In this document: positions 13,836-19,104 of the stretch, piece by piece
Layout: every line of letters starts with the position of its first letter
Position numbering within the stretch: position 1 is the stretch's first letter
NCBI GenBank assembly: GCA_014730055.1
Contig: WJIV01000072.1
Coordinates: 1-19,104, forward strand
DNA from: Candidatus Bathyarchaeota archaeon
Lineage (GTDB): Archaea; Thermoproteota; Bathyarchaeia; TCS64
Reading direction: 5' to 3'
Length of the DNA: 19,104 nt
The notes under the pieces: generated by a model
Database searches by the model: none
What the model saw: only the letters and a program-made list of their open reading frames with translations
What the model was told of the DNA's origin: nothing
Program-made: the position numbers and the translations under genes

Positions 13836-14300
13836 ATGAATAGAAGCAGGTTCTCAGTACTATTAATACTAAGTATATTTATTGGAGGTTTAACCCTCGT
13901 TTACGCTCAGGTACCGTATTCAATTAATGTTGATCCTGAGAACGCCTTAGCTAACCCCGGAGATCCTTTAACATACACAGTAGGCGTCACAGCTGAACCG
14001 GAATTCAATGATCCTATAGATTTCGAACTCCAGGTAACAGTCTTGACGTTTCAGGAAAACTACACCCTAGGAACAACAACAGGCCCCTATCCCATAACTG
14101 AGGAGTTCACAATCACAGTACCCGAGGACGTTCCGAGTGGTATGACAGCAACAGGACTGATAATTGCAACGAGCGGGGAATATAGATTAGAGAAAGAAGT
14201 TACACTAGAGACACCAGGTCAGGGTATAGCTGAAAAAATTATCGAGTATGTGAATGATGTCATCGATGAGATTATACAGTTCTTAAGAGACCTTTTTTGA
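13836..14300 (+). CDS. small exported beta-rich protein, 154 aa
   Basis: Residues 1-24 form a signal peptide: basic NRSR, a hydrophobic core (FSVLLILSIFIGGLTLV) and a small-residue YAQ site, so the protein is secreted or membrane-anchored. The mature part (about 25-125) reads as one beta-sandwich, with VDPENALANPGDPLTYTVGV resembling Ig-like or NEW3-type domains of surface proteins and VPEDVPSGMTATG as a second strand pair. The last 30 residues (AEKIIEYVNDVIDEIIQFLR) make an amphipathic helix that could sit on the membrane or oligomerise. No catalytic motif. The start is an ATG 26-29 bases after a TATA-like box. Substrate or partner is unknown. Confidence 0.8.
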   Translation: MNRSRFSVLLILSIFIGGLTLVYAQVPYSINVDPENALANPGDPLTYTVGVTAEPEFNDPIDFELQVTVLTFQENYTLGTTTGPYPITEEFTITVPEDVPSGMTATGLIIATSGEYRLEKEVTLETPGQGIAEKIIEYVNDVIDEIIQFLRDLF

Positions 14301-14434
14301 TTGTATCTTAGGTGTTCTTAAGTTAATCTCTTTAGATAAGTATGCGTGCAAAGAGGCTCGGAAATTGATTAAATTAAATTGAACTAATCTAATTGTTTAA
14401 GGATAATAACGAATAGTTTTTGGTTGAAATTTTT

Positions 14435-14520
14435 TGGCGCAGCGGAAGGGATTCGAACCCTTGAGGCTCGATGGCCACTGGTTTTCGAGACCAGCGCAAT
14501 AACCGCTCTGCCACCGCTGC
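14435..14520 (-). tRNA. tRNA-Ser(CGA)
   Basis: A class II tRNA reading on the minus strand. The acceptor arms GCAGCGG and CCGCTGC pair completely; the anticodon arm CTGGT/ACCAG encloses the loop CTCGAAA with anticodon CGA (reads UCG, serine). A GGC/GCC variable arm marks serine, and the T arm is AAGGG-TTCGAAT-CCCTT. The discriminator is G, and CCA is encoded at 14437-14435. No intron. Confidence 0.95.
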
Positions 14521-14568
14521 TCCTCATTCATCCAGATCCCCCTGAAATATAGAAGTATTGTTAAGAAG

Positions 14569-15624
14569 TCAGATAAGTAGGCTCAGTTCATCGAAGACCA
14601 GTATTCCCAGCACGTGTATTGCAATTATAATCAGTCCCTCATCAATAGTTAATCTGTTGTCATCCACGATGCTTTTTTTCACTATCCATAGTGTCACGGC
14701 AATGGCCAAGAACTGGTAGAGTACGTATCCATCCAAGCGTACTGGGATGATTATAGCTACGATTGGGAAGATCAGCATTACGCTCTGCACTATCCCTGAT
14801 AGCAGATTGCTGACACCAAGCTCAACCTCTCCGTGATGTGCACCAACCAGTGCAAGGGAGTGCTCTGGGACGCTGCCAGCAAATCCAATTAGTGTTGCGG
14901 CAATTACTACGTGTAGGTCAAACATATGTACCATGAACTCTGCACTGCCGGATATTAGCTCGGCTGCTAGTACTATCCCAACAAGTCCAAGTAGAATTGG
15001 CATAGCCCAATCATTTCCCTCTTCGTGTGTTTCATGATTTGGCGTAAGCCTAGGTGTTTTGGAGAGGAAGTATAGGTATCCACCATATGCTACAAGCTGG
15101 AAAATCGGTATCTCTCTCGGTAGTAAAACTTGTTCAGGAACGCAGTTCAAGCTTAGTATGATACCTGTTCCAAACACAATCATGCAAAGGGCTATTGTAA
15201 CTCTCATTACCTCAACATCGTGCTCTAGGGCCTGCTTAGGAACGTTAACCTCCCCTCCCTTGTATGTGACCATGACTACAAGGATGCCCAATAAGAGTCC
15301 GTTAAATGCGGATGCGAGTAACACTGAGAGGATCGCTACCTCCCTTAGATGTGGGCTGAGAATCATTAGCATCGTCATTACCCCTTCGGGTAGGTTAGAT
15401 GCAATGCTAGATAATATTCCGGTTATATGCGAGGATATACCTGTTTGATGACTGAAGGCTCTAAGACCTTCCACCATAGGTTCACCTACCAATATAACTA
15501 TCGTAAGACCTAGTAACATTGAAATTACTGAGAAGCCGAGATTCTCCGGCCCTAGCAAATATACCGCTAAGCCAACGATCATTGCTATGACTTTGAAATA
15601 ACTCTGTGTCTTCGGTTTCGGCAT
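14569..15624 (-). CDS. Na+/Ca2+ exchanger (CaCA) family membrane protein
   Basis: This 351-aa membrane protein has two homologous five-segment halves linked by a hydrophilic stretch (about 187-207, with NHETHEEGND). The alpha-repeats are ILSSIASNLPEGVMTM (70-85) and LIGFAGSVPEHSLALVGAHH (245-264), with E80 and E254 at the ion-binding glutamates; GVSNLLSGIVQS (270-281) follows the second. These match the cation/Ca2+ exchanger superfamily, though the usual GTS before PE reads ASNLPE in the first repeat and AGSVPE in the second. Cation specificity is therefore open. The ATG has an ATTTTAAACT box about 26 bases upstream (15646-15655), so the transcript may be leaderless and single. It is not linked to a regulator. 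Confidence 0.88.
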   Translation of the reverse strand: MPKPKTQSYFKVIAMIVGLAVYLLGPENLGFSVISMLLGLTIVILVGEPMVEGLRAFSHQTGISSHITGILSSIASNLPEGVMTMLMILSPHLREVAILSVLLASAFNGLLLGILVVMVTYKGGEVNVPKQALEHDVEVMRVTIALCMIVFGTGIILSLNCVPEQVLLPREIPIFQLVAYGGYLYFLSKTPRLTPNHETHEEGNDWAMPILLGLVGIVLAAELISGSAEFMVHMFDLHVVIAATLIGFAGSVPEHSLALVGAHHGEVELGVSNLLSGIVQSVMLIFPIVAIIIPVRLDGYVLYQFLAIAVTLWIVKKSIVDDNRLTIDEGLIIIAIHVLGILVFDELSLLI

Positions 15625-15645
15625 GACACCGAATAATCGGTTACT

Positions 15646-15655
15646 ATTTTAAACT
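15646..15655 (-). promoter_or_regulatory. TATA-like box of the exchanger gene
   Basis: AGTTTAAAAT on the minus strand is centred 26 bases before the ATG at 15622-15624. Confidence 0.5.
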
Positions 15656-15661
15656 ATTTTC

Positions 15662-16405
15662 CTAGTTCTTAGGTTCTAAGAGCTCTTCGAATACCCTGTG
15701 GACGCCATCCCATCCCTCAGTTCTCTTCGCCTCCACGACTCTAAAGGCATCATAGGCACTGTTTAGTTTCGGTCTTTTAGCACCACTCTTTCTCAGGAGA
15801 TACTCAGCTCCCCTGAGAAGCTTGTTATTGAGTTCGCTATCTGCTAGATCGGCAACAGAGACAATGAGGGCTTCGATTGTTTTGGGTTTGGTTGGACTTA
15901 CGTCCCCGTGATGGGAGGCTATTATGTGAATTACCTCTAGGGGGAAATCTCTCTTATAGAGTTCAGCGACCATGAGGGTAAGATGATCTATCATTCCCCC
16001 TAACTCGCTGGTGATGAATCCTCCTTCAGGGTTATCCTCGTAGCAGTAAACCTTCATGATATCATGGAGAAGAGCCCCAGCGAGAACATAATCCCTGTTG
16101 ACCTCACCACCATATTTATCCTCGATGATCTTAGTTAGTTCCAGTGATAACCTGATTACACAGAGTATATGCTCTACTAAGCCACCTCTGTAGCTGTGAT
16201 GTTGATAGGCCCCAGCCGGGCAAATACTAAGGGGAAGAGCAGAAGCAGATATATCACAAGGAGGGTCCCTCAAAAACTCCTTCACCTTACCACGCAGGAC
16301 CTTGTCACTTATCTGTTCTGCAATTGAGAGTAGCTCTTCGCTCATCGATATCACCGAGGCTATGAATCCTAAAAACTGGGAATACAGACTCTTAAATTCT
16401 TCCAA
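15662..16405 (-). CDS. HD-domain phosphohydrolase
   Basis: A 247-aa HD-superfamily metal-dependent phosphohydrolase. Metal ligands are visible: H79 in RGGLVEHIL, H114-D115 in AGALLHDIMKV, H165-H166 in IIASHHGD and D186 in SVADLAD. The HHSYRGGLVEH entry motif resembles the HD part of YhaM-type nucleases and of the archaeal dihydroneopterin cyclic phosphodiesterase (MptB); a phosphodiester or nucleotide substrate is likely, but I cannot choose. There is no OB-fold domain, which argues against a full YhaM. TTG is the only start near the promoter; the first ATG is residue 21, equally possible. It is divergent from the MFS gene with a 30-base gap. Confidence 0.85.
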   Translation of the reverse strand: MEEFKSLYSQFLGFIASVISMSEELLSIAEQISDKVLRGKVKEFLRDPPCDISASALPLSICPAGAYQHHSYRGGLVEHILCVIRLSLELTKIIEDKYGGEVNRDYVLAGALLHDIMKVYCYEDNPEGGFITSELGGMIDHLTLMVAELYKRDFPLEVIHIIASHHGDVSPTKPKTIEALIVSVADLADSELNNKLLRGAEYLLRKSGAKRPKLNSAYDAFRVVEAKRTEGWDGVHRVFEELLEPKN

Positions 16406-16414
16406 AAAGGAACC

Positions 16415-16420
16415 TTTAAA
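16415..16420. promoter_or_regulatory. TTTAAA in the 30-base divergent gap
   Basis: The gap 16406-16435 between the HD and MFS genes contains a self-complementary TTTAAA, the only obvious TATA-like element between the two starts. It is closer to both starts than the usual 26 bases, so each real start may lie further inside its gene, or each gene may use a box inside its neighbour. Confidence 0.3.
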
Positions 16421-16435
16421 ACAAGTTCACGTATT

Positions 16436-17629
16436 GTGCTCCATTCGAGGCTGGCTAAACTGAGTGGGTTCAACAGGAGACTATACGCGCTTATGCTTTC
16501 TGCCACTACCTTTGTTCTAAGCTGGACTGTAATTCAACCAGTCTTCAGCTTGTATGCCCTCGATGTCGGTGCCAATGTTGTCCAGGTAGGCTTCATATAT
16601 AGTCTCATGAGCTTCTTCCCCCTGATTCTCCGAATACCAATGAGCCTAGTTGCTGAGAGGGTGGGAAGAACCAGAATGCTCGTCGCTGGTCTTGTGATTA
16701 CCTTAACAGCCTCGGTATTTTATAGCCTAGCGCAAAGTTATATACATATTCTACTGGTCACTGTTTATAATTCACTTTCTACTGGCAGCTTCAATCAGGT
16801 AGCAATGTCCACCGTTAGCGATCTCGCTCCACCTGATAAACAGGGAGATGCCATGGGTAGGTATCTAACATTTCTTGGTCTAGGTATGCTTCTTGGTCCC
16901 GCTATGTGCAGTGCTCTCGTCGAGTTTTTGAGCTACGGGCAGCTATTTATACTCTCAGCCTTGTTCCCTGCTATTGGGTTAGGCATGCTACTATTATACT
17001 CTCCTCGACTCCCTAGGAGAGAACGAGAACAATCCGATGAGGAAAGTATCGGTACAATAGAATCCCTCAGGATGATCTTTCGAAACAGAAACTTAATGCT
17101 ACTCAGCTACTGTAGAGCGAGTTTCAGTACTAGCCAGGCGATTTTCCTCGCGCTATTCAGCATATACGCAGTAGAAAATCTGGGAATAAAGGAATCTACA
17201 GTAGCCCTTCTATTCACAATAAGGGGATTTAGCAATACATTAGCGCGTTTCCCTGCTGGAAGAATAAGCGACAATATAGGACGAAGGATTCCTATGTTGA
17301 TAGCTTATGGTCTACTCGTAATCAGCTTTGCAATAATAGCAATATACGAGTCCGTTACACTGCTCGGAGTCGCTCTAGTCCTTTATGGCCTCTGCTGGGG
17401 AACCCGTGCTGTATCTGAGTGGGCTTTCCTAACAGACCTCGTGGAGCCCGAGATAAAGACACTTAGTATAAGTTATCTTTCAAGTGTATTTGGCTTTGGT
17501 AGTACTATAGGTAGTGTTGCTGCTGGGTGGCTGACTACGATATTCCCGTACTCAACAATATTCCTTATAGGAGCAGCCCTAAACCTGGGGGCTATACCTG
17601 CCATTATTTCTATGAAGAAGAAAGACTAG
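16436..17629 (+). CDS. MFS transporter, 12 membrane segments
   Basis: A 397-aa transporter with 12 predicted segments and clear MFS loops: VAERVGRTRMLVAG (loop 2-3), and in the second half RFPAGRISDNIGRRIPMLI, which is the equivalent loop between segments 8 and 9. A cytoplasmic loop (RREREQSDEESIG) separates the halves. It most resembles drug-efflux-type DHA1 proteins, but the substrate is unknown. The GTG start is the first in-frame one after the divergent gene. Its 3' end overlaps the convergent DUF1893 gene by 20 bases. Nearness to a nickel operon is suggestive only: its membrane segments show no metal-binding His/Cys cluster. Confidence 0.9.
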   Translation: MLHSRLAKLSGFNRRLYALMLSATTFVLSWTVIQPVFSLYALDVGANVVQVGFIYSLMSFFPLILRIPMSLVAERVGRTRMLVAGLVITLTASVFYSLAQSYIHILLVTVYNSLSTGSFNQVAMSTVSDLAPPDKQGDAMGRYLTFLGLGMLLGPAMCSALVEFLSYGQLFILSALFPAIGLGMLLLYSPRLPRREREQSDEESIGTIESLRMIFRNRNLMLLSYCRASFSTSQAIFLALFSIYAVENLGIKESTVALLFTIRGFSNTLARFPAGRISDNIGRRIPMLIAYGLLVISFAIIAIYESVTLLGVALVLYGLCWGTRAVSEWAFLTDLVEPEIKTLSISYLSSVFGFGSTIGSVAAGWLTTIFPYSTIFLIGAALNLGAIPAIISMKKKD

Positions 17630-18047
17630 CCATCTTCTCAACAATAGCCACATAAGCTTCCTCAGGATCACTGATTCCTTGGACCATACGCTCAAAGGGA
17701 CAGAATATTCTCCCATCCTTTTGTTTAATATGAGAAACAAGCTCAATGTACCTATAGTCAAATCCATGATCATCAAGGACATTCTTTCCTGGTCCACTTA
17801 GGATAACAGTATAAGCCTCTGAGGCTCTGCTGTAAAGAATAAGGAGTGCAGCGGCACGACCAACAATCTTGTCCACCATGATGGAACCATGAAGCTTCTC
17901 GCCCAACTCGTCTATAGCCTCTAGATGTGGTCTAATTCCTCTACTCCTGCTCTGGAAAATCAGCTCATCTCCCGCATAAATCATAAGGCTATTATCAGAG
18001 GCCTCAAGCTCTTCCAAGTATTTCTCCAAGGTGATCTTAGACTCCAA
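17610..18047 (-). CDS. DUF1893 protein (cytidine-deaminase-like fold)
   Basis: This 145-aa protein has the DUF1893 marks: SLMIYAGDELIFQSRSRGIRP (20-40), IMVDKIVGRAAALLILYSRA (56-75), VILSGPGKN and the ending DGRIFCPFERMVQ (111-123) with C116. A structure for the Thermotoga member is known to resemble the cytidine deaminase fold, but no reaction is established. The TTG start is the first in the frame; an AGTTAAAAAC box lies 26 bases upstream, so it may have its own promoter although it is only 33 bases after the NikR stop. It overlaps the end of the MFS gene. Its place directly downstream of nikR suggests a link with nickel, perhaps as a metal- or nucleotide-binding partner (inference). Confidence 0.85.
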   Translation of the reverse strand: MESKITLEKYLEELEASDNSLMIYAGDELIFQSRSRGIRPHLEAIDELGEKLHGSIMVDKIVGRAAALLILYSRASEAYTVILSGPGKNVLDDHGFDYRYIELVSHIKQKDGRIFCPFERMVQGISDPEEAYVAIVEKMASLSSS

Positions 18048-18074
18048 CTGAATGGTGGTTTTTAACTTTTGATG

Positions 18075-18093
18075 AAACGCTTACTGAGCGTTT
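18075..18093. repeat. inverted repeat over the nikR stop codon
   Basis: AAACGC-TTACTGA-GCGTTT pairs six bases around a seven-base loop; flanking GAT/ATC extends the arms with a one-base bulge. It spans the nikR stop, just before DUF1893, and could be a processing hairpin or an operator. Confidence 0.5.
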
Positions 18094-18488
18094 ATCAGGG
18101 AAATCTTGGTCTGCTTTACTCCCCTGACAGCGGATACGTCTTCATAAAGACTCTTTATTCGGGAGGCTTTACCTCGTACAGCAATAATTTCCAGGCAGTT
18201 ATCATGATCAAGGTGGACATGTGTAGTTGAAGATATCAGATCAGAGTATTCATGTTGGCTGTCAGTTAAGGCTTCATTAAGACCCCTGATATGGTGGTCG
18301 TAAAACAGTGTTATTGCTCCAGCTAGGTCACCATCTATGTGTCCCCATTTGTGTTCCGAAAGGTAGTCGCGCATAGCAATCTCTATTGCCGTTGAGCGAT
18401 TATAACCTAGATCCGATATCACCTCATCAAAGTTCTTCAGAACTTGAGGATCTACTGAGACGCTGAATCTAGCAACTTTATCGACCAT
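18081..18488 (-). CDS. nikR: nickel-responsive transcription regulator NikR
   Basis: This 135-aa protein is a NikR-type repressor. Residues 1-45 form a ribbon-helix-helix domain (VARFSVSVDPQVLKNFDEVI, then NRSTAIEIAMRDYL), and the C-terminal ACT-like domain holds the nickel site: H79, H90, H92 and C98, spaced exactly as H76, H87, H89, C95 of E. coli NikR. Nickel binding should activate DNA binding and shut off nickel uptake or related genes. The ATG is preceded by GAGGAG eight bases away. It starts 43 bases after the CooC-like gene and is followed by DUF1893 after 33 bases, forming a likely operon that it may itself regulate. Confidence 0.93.
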   Translation of the reverse strand: MVDKVARFSVSVDPQVLKNFDEVISDLGYNRSTAIEIAMRDYLSEHKWGHIDGDLAGAITLFYDHHIRGLNEALTDSQHEYSDLISSTTHVHLDHDNCLEIIAVRGKASRIKSLYEDVSAVRGVKQTKISLINAQ

Positions 18489-18531
18489 CTTTTATCTCCT
18501 CGTTTTACTTGATACCTGTTAATAATAATAT

Positions 18532-19104
18532 TCAATTATTGATTAGAGAGTTGGCCAGCTCTGAGATACCTTCTAATGCATTCTCAGCCCTAATCCTTTT
18601 CCCTTCGAGGCTTGACCTGAAAATTTCATCGTCGTACATTATCTCAGCTGATGCCTCCATACCTGCTGCTCTAATTTTTTCCATCATTACTTCTCCAAGA
18701 TCTCCGGTAATCTTGTTGAGAACTACATAGAGGGGTTTGTCAATGCGCTTAGTTTCCTTTTTAAGCATCTTGGCTATCTCCACACCTTCTGCGGTCGGGT
18801 CTACTATAACAACTATTTTGTCAATCCCCTCCTCAATCCCTCTACCGAGGTGCTCTATTCCAGCCTCAGTATCGACGATTAAAGAGTCTCCTTCATCCAG
18901 TACTATCCTTTTCAAGAGTTCCTTGGAAAGGAATCCATATGGGCAAGCACATCCCTCACCATATTCTTCGATCTTACCAACTACTGCAAACTTTATTCCG
19001 TCTTCTGAAATTTTCAAAAATTCATTAGGGAGCTCATCCAATTTTACCTTCTGATATTCATCAATGCGATCCCTAAGATCCGTTCTGCCACCAAGATAAT
19101 CTGC
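18532..19104 (-). CDS. CooC-type nickel-insertion ATPase, C-terminal part (cut by right edge)
   Basis: The frame is open to the window edge; 190 codons are visible and the N-terminal P-loop lies outside. Visible marks fit CooC/AcsF ATPases that insert nickel into CO dehydrogenase or acetyl-CoA synthase: ADYLGGRTDLRD near the edge, a GCACPYGFLSKELL segment with the CxC motif that holds metal at the dimer interface, SLIVDTEAGIEHLGRG (the Walker-B-like switch region) and VVIVDPTAEGVEIA. The internal TTG near 19041 is not the start. The gene is the first of a likely operon with nikR and DUF1893. A general MinD/ParA-type ATPase is less likely because of the CxC. Its partner enzyme genes are not in this window. 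Confidence 0.88.
   Translation of the reverse strand, partial: ADYLGGRTDLRDRIDEYQKVKLDELPNEFLKISEDGIKFAVVGKIEEYGEGCACPYGFLSKELLKRIVLDEGDSLIVDTEAGIEHLGRGIEEGIDKIVVIVDPTAEGVEIAKMLKKETKRIDKPLYVVLNKITGDLGEVMMEKIRAAGMEASAEIMYDDEIFRSSLEGKRIRAENALEGISELANSLINN

Noticed and set aside
14435..14520. tRNA gene as an integration site
   Set aside because: No integrase and no repeat of the tRNA 3' end were noticed in the window.
16436..17629. Idea that this MFS protein is the nickel exporter of the nearby operon
   Set aside because: It is on the other strand, convergent, with no His/Cys metal cluster; proximity alone is not evidence.
17579..17797. Minus-strand 72-codon frame overlapping MFS and DUF1893
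   Set aside because: It is out of phase with DUF1893, which has clear family motifs.
18509..19054. Plus-strand frames opposite the CooC-like gene
   Set aside because: They are Ser/Ile/Pro-rich mirror frames of the ATPase.
1..19104. CRISPR array, insertion sequence, prophage, rRNA, toxin-antitoxin pair
   Set aside because: No regular repeats, transposase motifs, phage structural genes or rRNA sequence were seen; solo GNATs and the ribbon-helix-helix NikR are better explained without a toxin-antitoxin pair.

Overview
The window looks like chromosomal DNA from an archaeon. Genes are short and mostly monocistronic. Many are preceded by an AT-rich TATA-like box centred about 26 bases before the start codon, so their transcripts are probably leaderless. 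TTG and GTG starts are common. The only tRNA gene is an intronless class II tRNA-Ser with encoded CCA. Families at home in archaea occur (NikR, a CooC-type nickel ATPase, DUF1893, a small AN1-like zinc finger). Nothing fixes the lineage; the CooC/NikR pair suggests a nickel-dependent anaerobe, possibly one with CO dehydrogenase/acetyl-CoA synthase (inference).

Layout. 1-1520 (minus): the first codons of a gene running off the left edge, an unrecognised 125-aa protein upstream of it, and an endonuclease/exonuclease/phosphatase-fold protein. 1773-4459 (plus): a DUF362 protein, a small conserved unknown, a DinB-like protein and a stand-alone B3/B4 tRNA-editing-type domain. 4456-7447 (minus): a divergent lactate/malate-dehydrogenase-like oxidoreductase, then a two-gene operon of a solo WYL-like sensor domain and an MFS transporter with a palindrome next to its promoter. 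7828-13523 (almost all plus): PLP-dependent dehydratase, nitroreductase, a glyoxalase-fold protein without the expected metal ligands, cupin, GNAT, SAM methyltransferase and two more GNATs, each with its own promoter; a 55-codon zinc-finger gene lies on the opposite strand at 10556-10723. 13836-14300: a small exported protein. 14435-15624 (minus): tRNA-Ser and a Na+/Ca2+-exchanger-family membrane protein. 15662-17629: an HD phosphohydrolase and an MFS transporter, divergent, 30 bases apart. 17610-19104 (minus): a CooC-like ATPase (cut by the right edge), NikR and DUF1893 in one direction.

How the genes may work together. The best-supported functional unit is the right-hand nickel set: an ATPase with the CxC metal site, a nickel-responsive repressor with all four nickel ligands, and DUF1893 as a possible new partner. 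The second is WYL-like sensor plus MFS exporter. The 9-13.5 kb stretch is a run of independent small-molecule-modifying enzymes, not an obvious pathway. No transposase, phage gene, CRISPR array or rRNA was seen. No clear undescribed defence or mobile system is present; the best candidates for new biology are the metal-ligand-free epimerase-like protein, the dehydrogenase-like protein at 4456-5586, the solo WYL/MFS pair and the DUF1893-nickel association.
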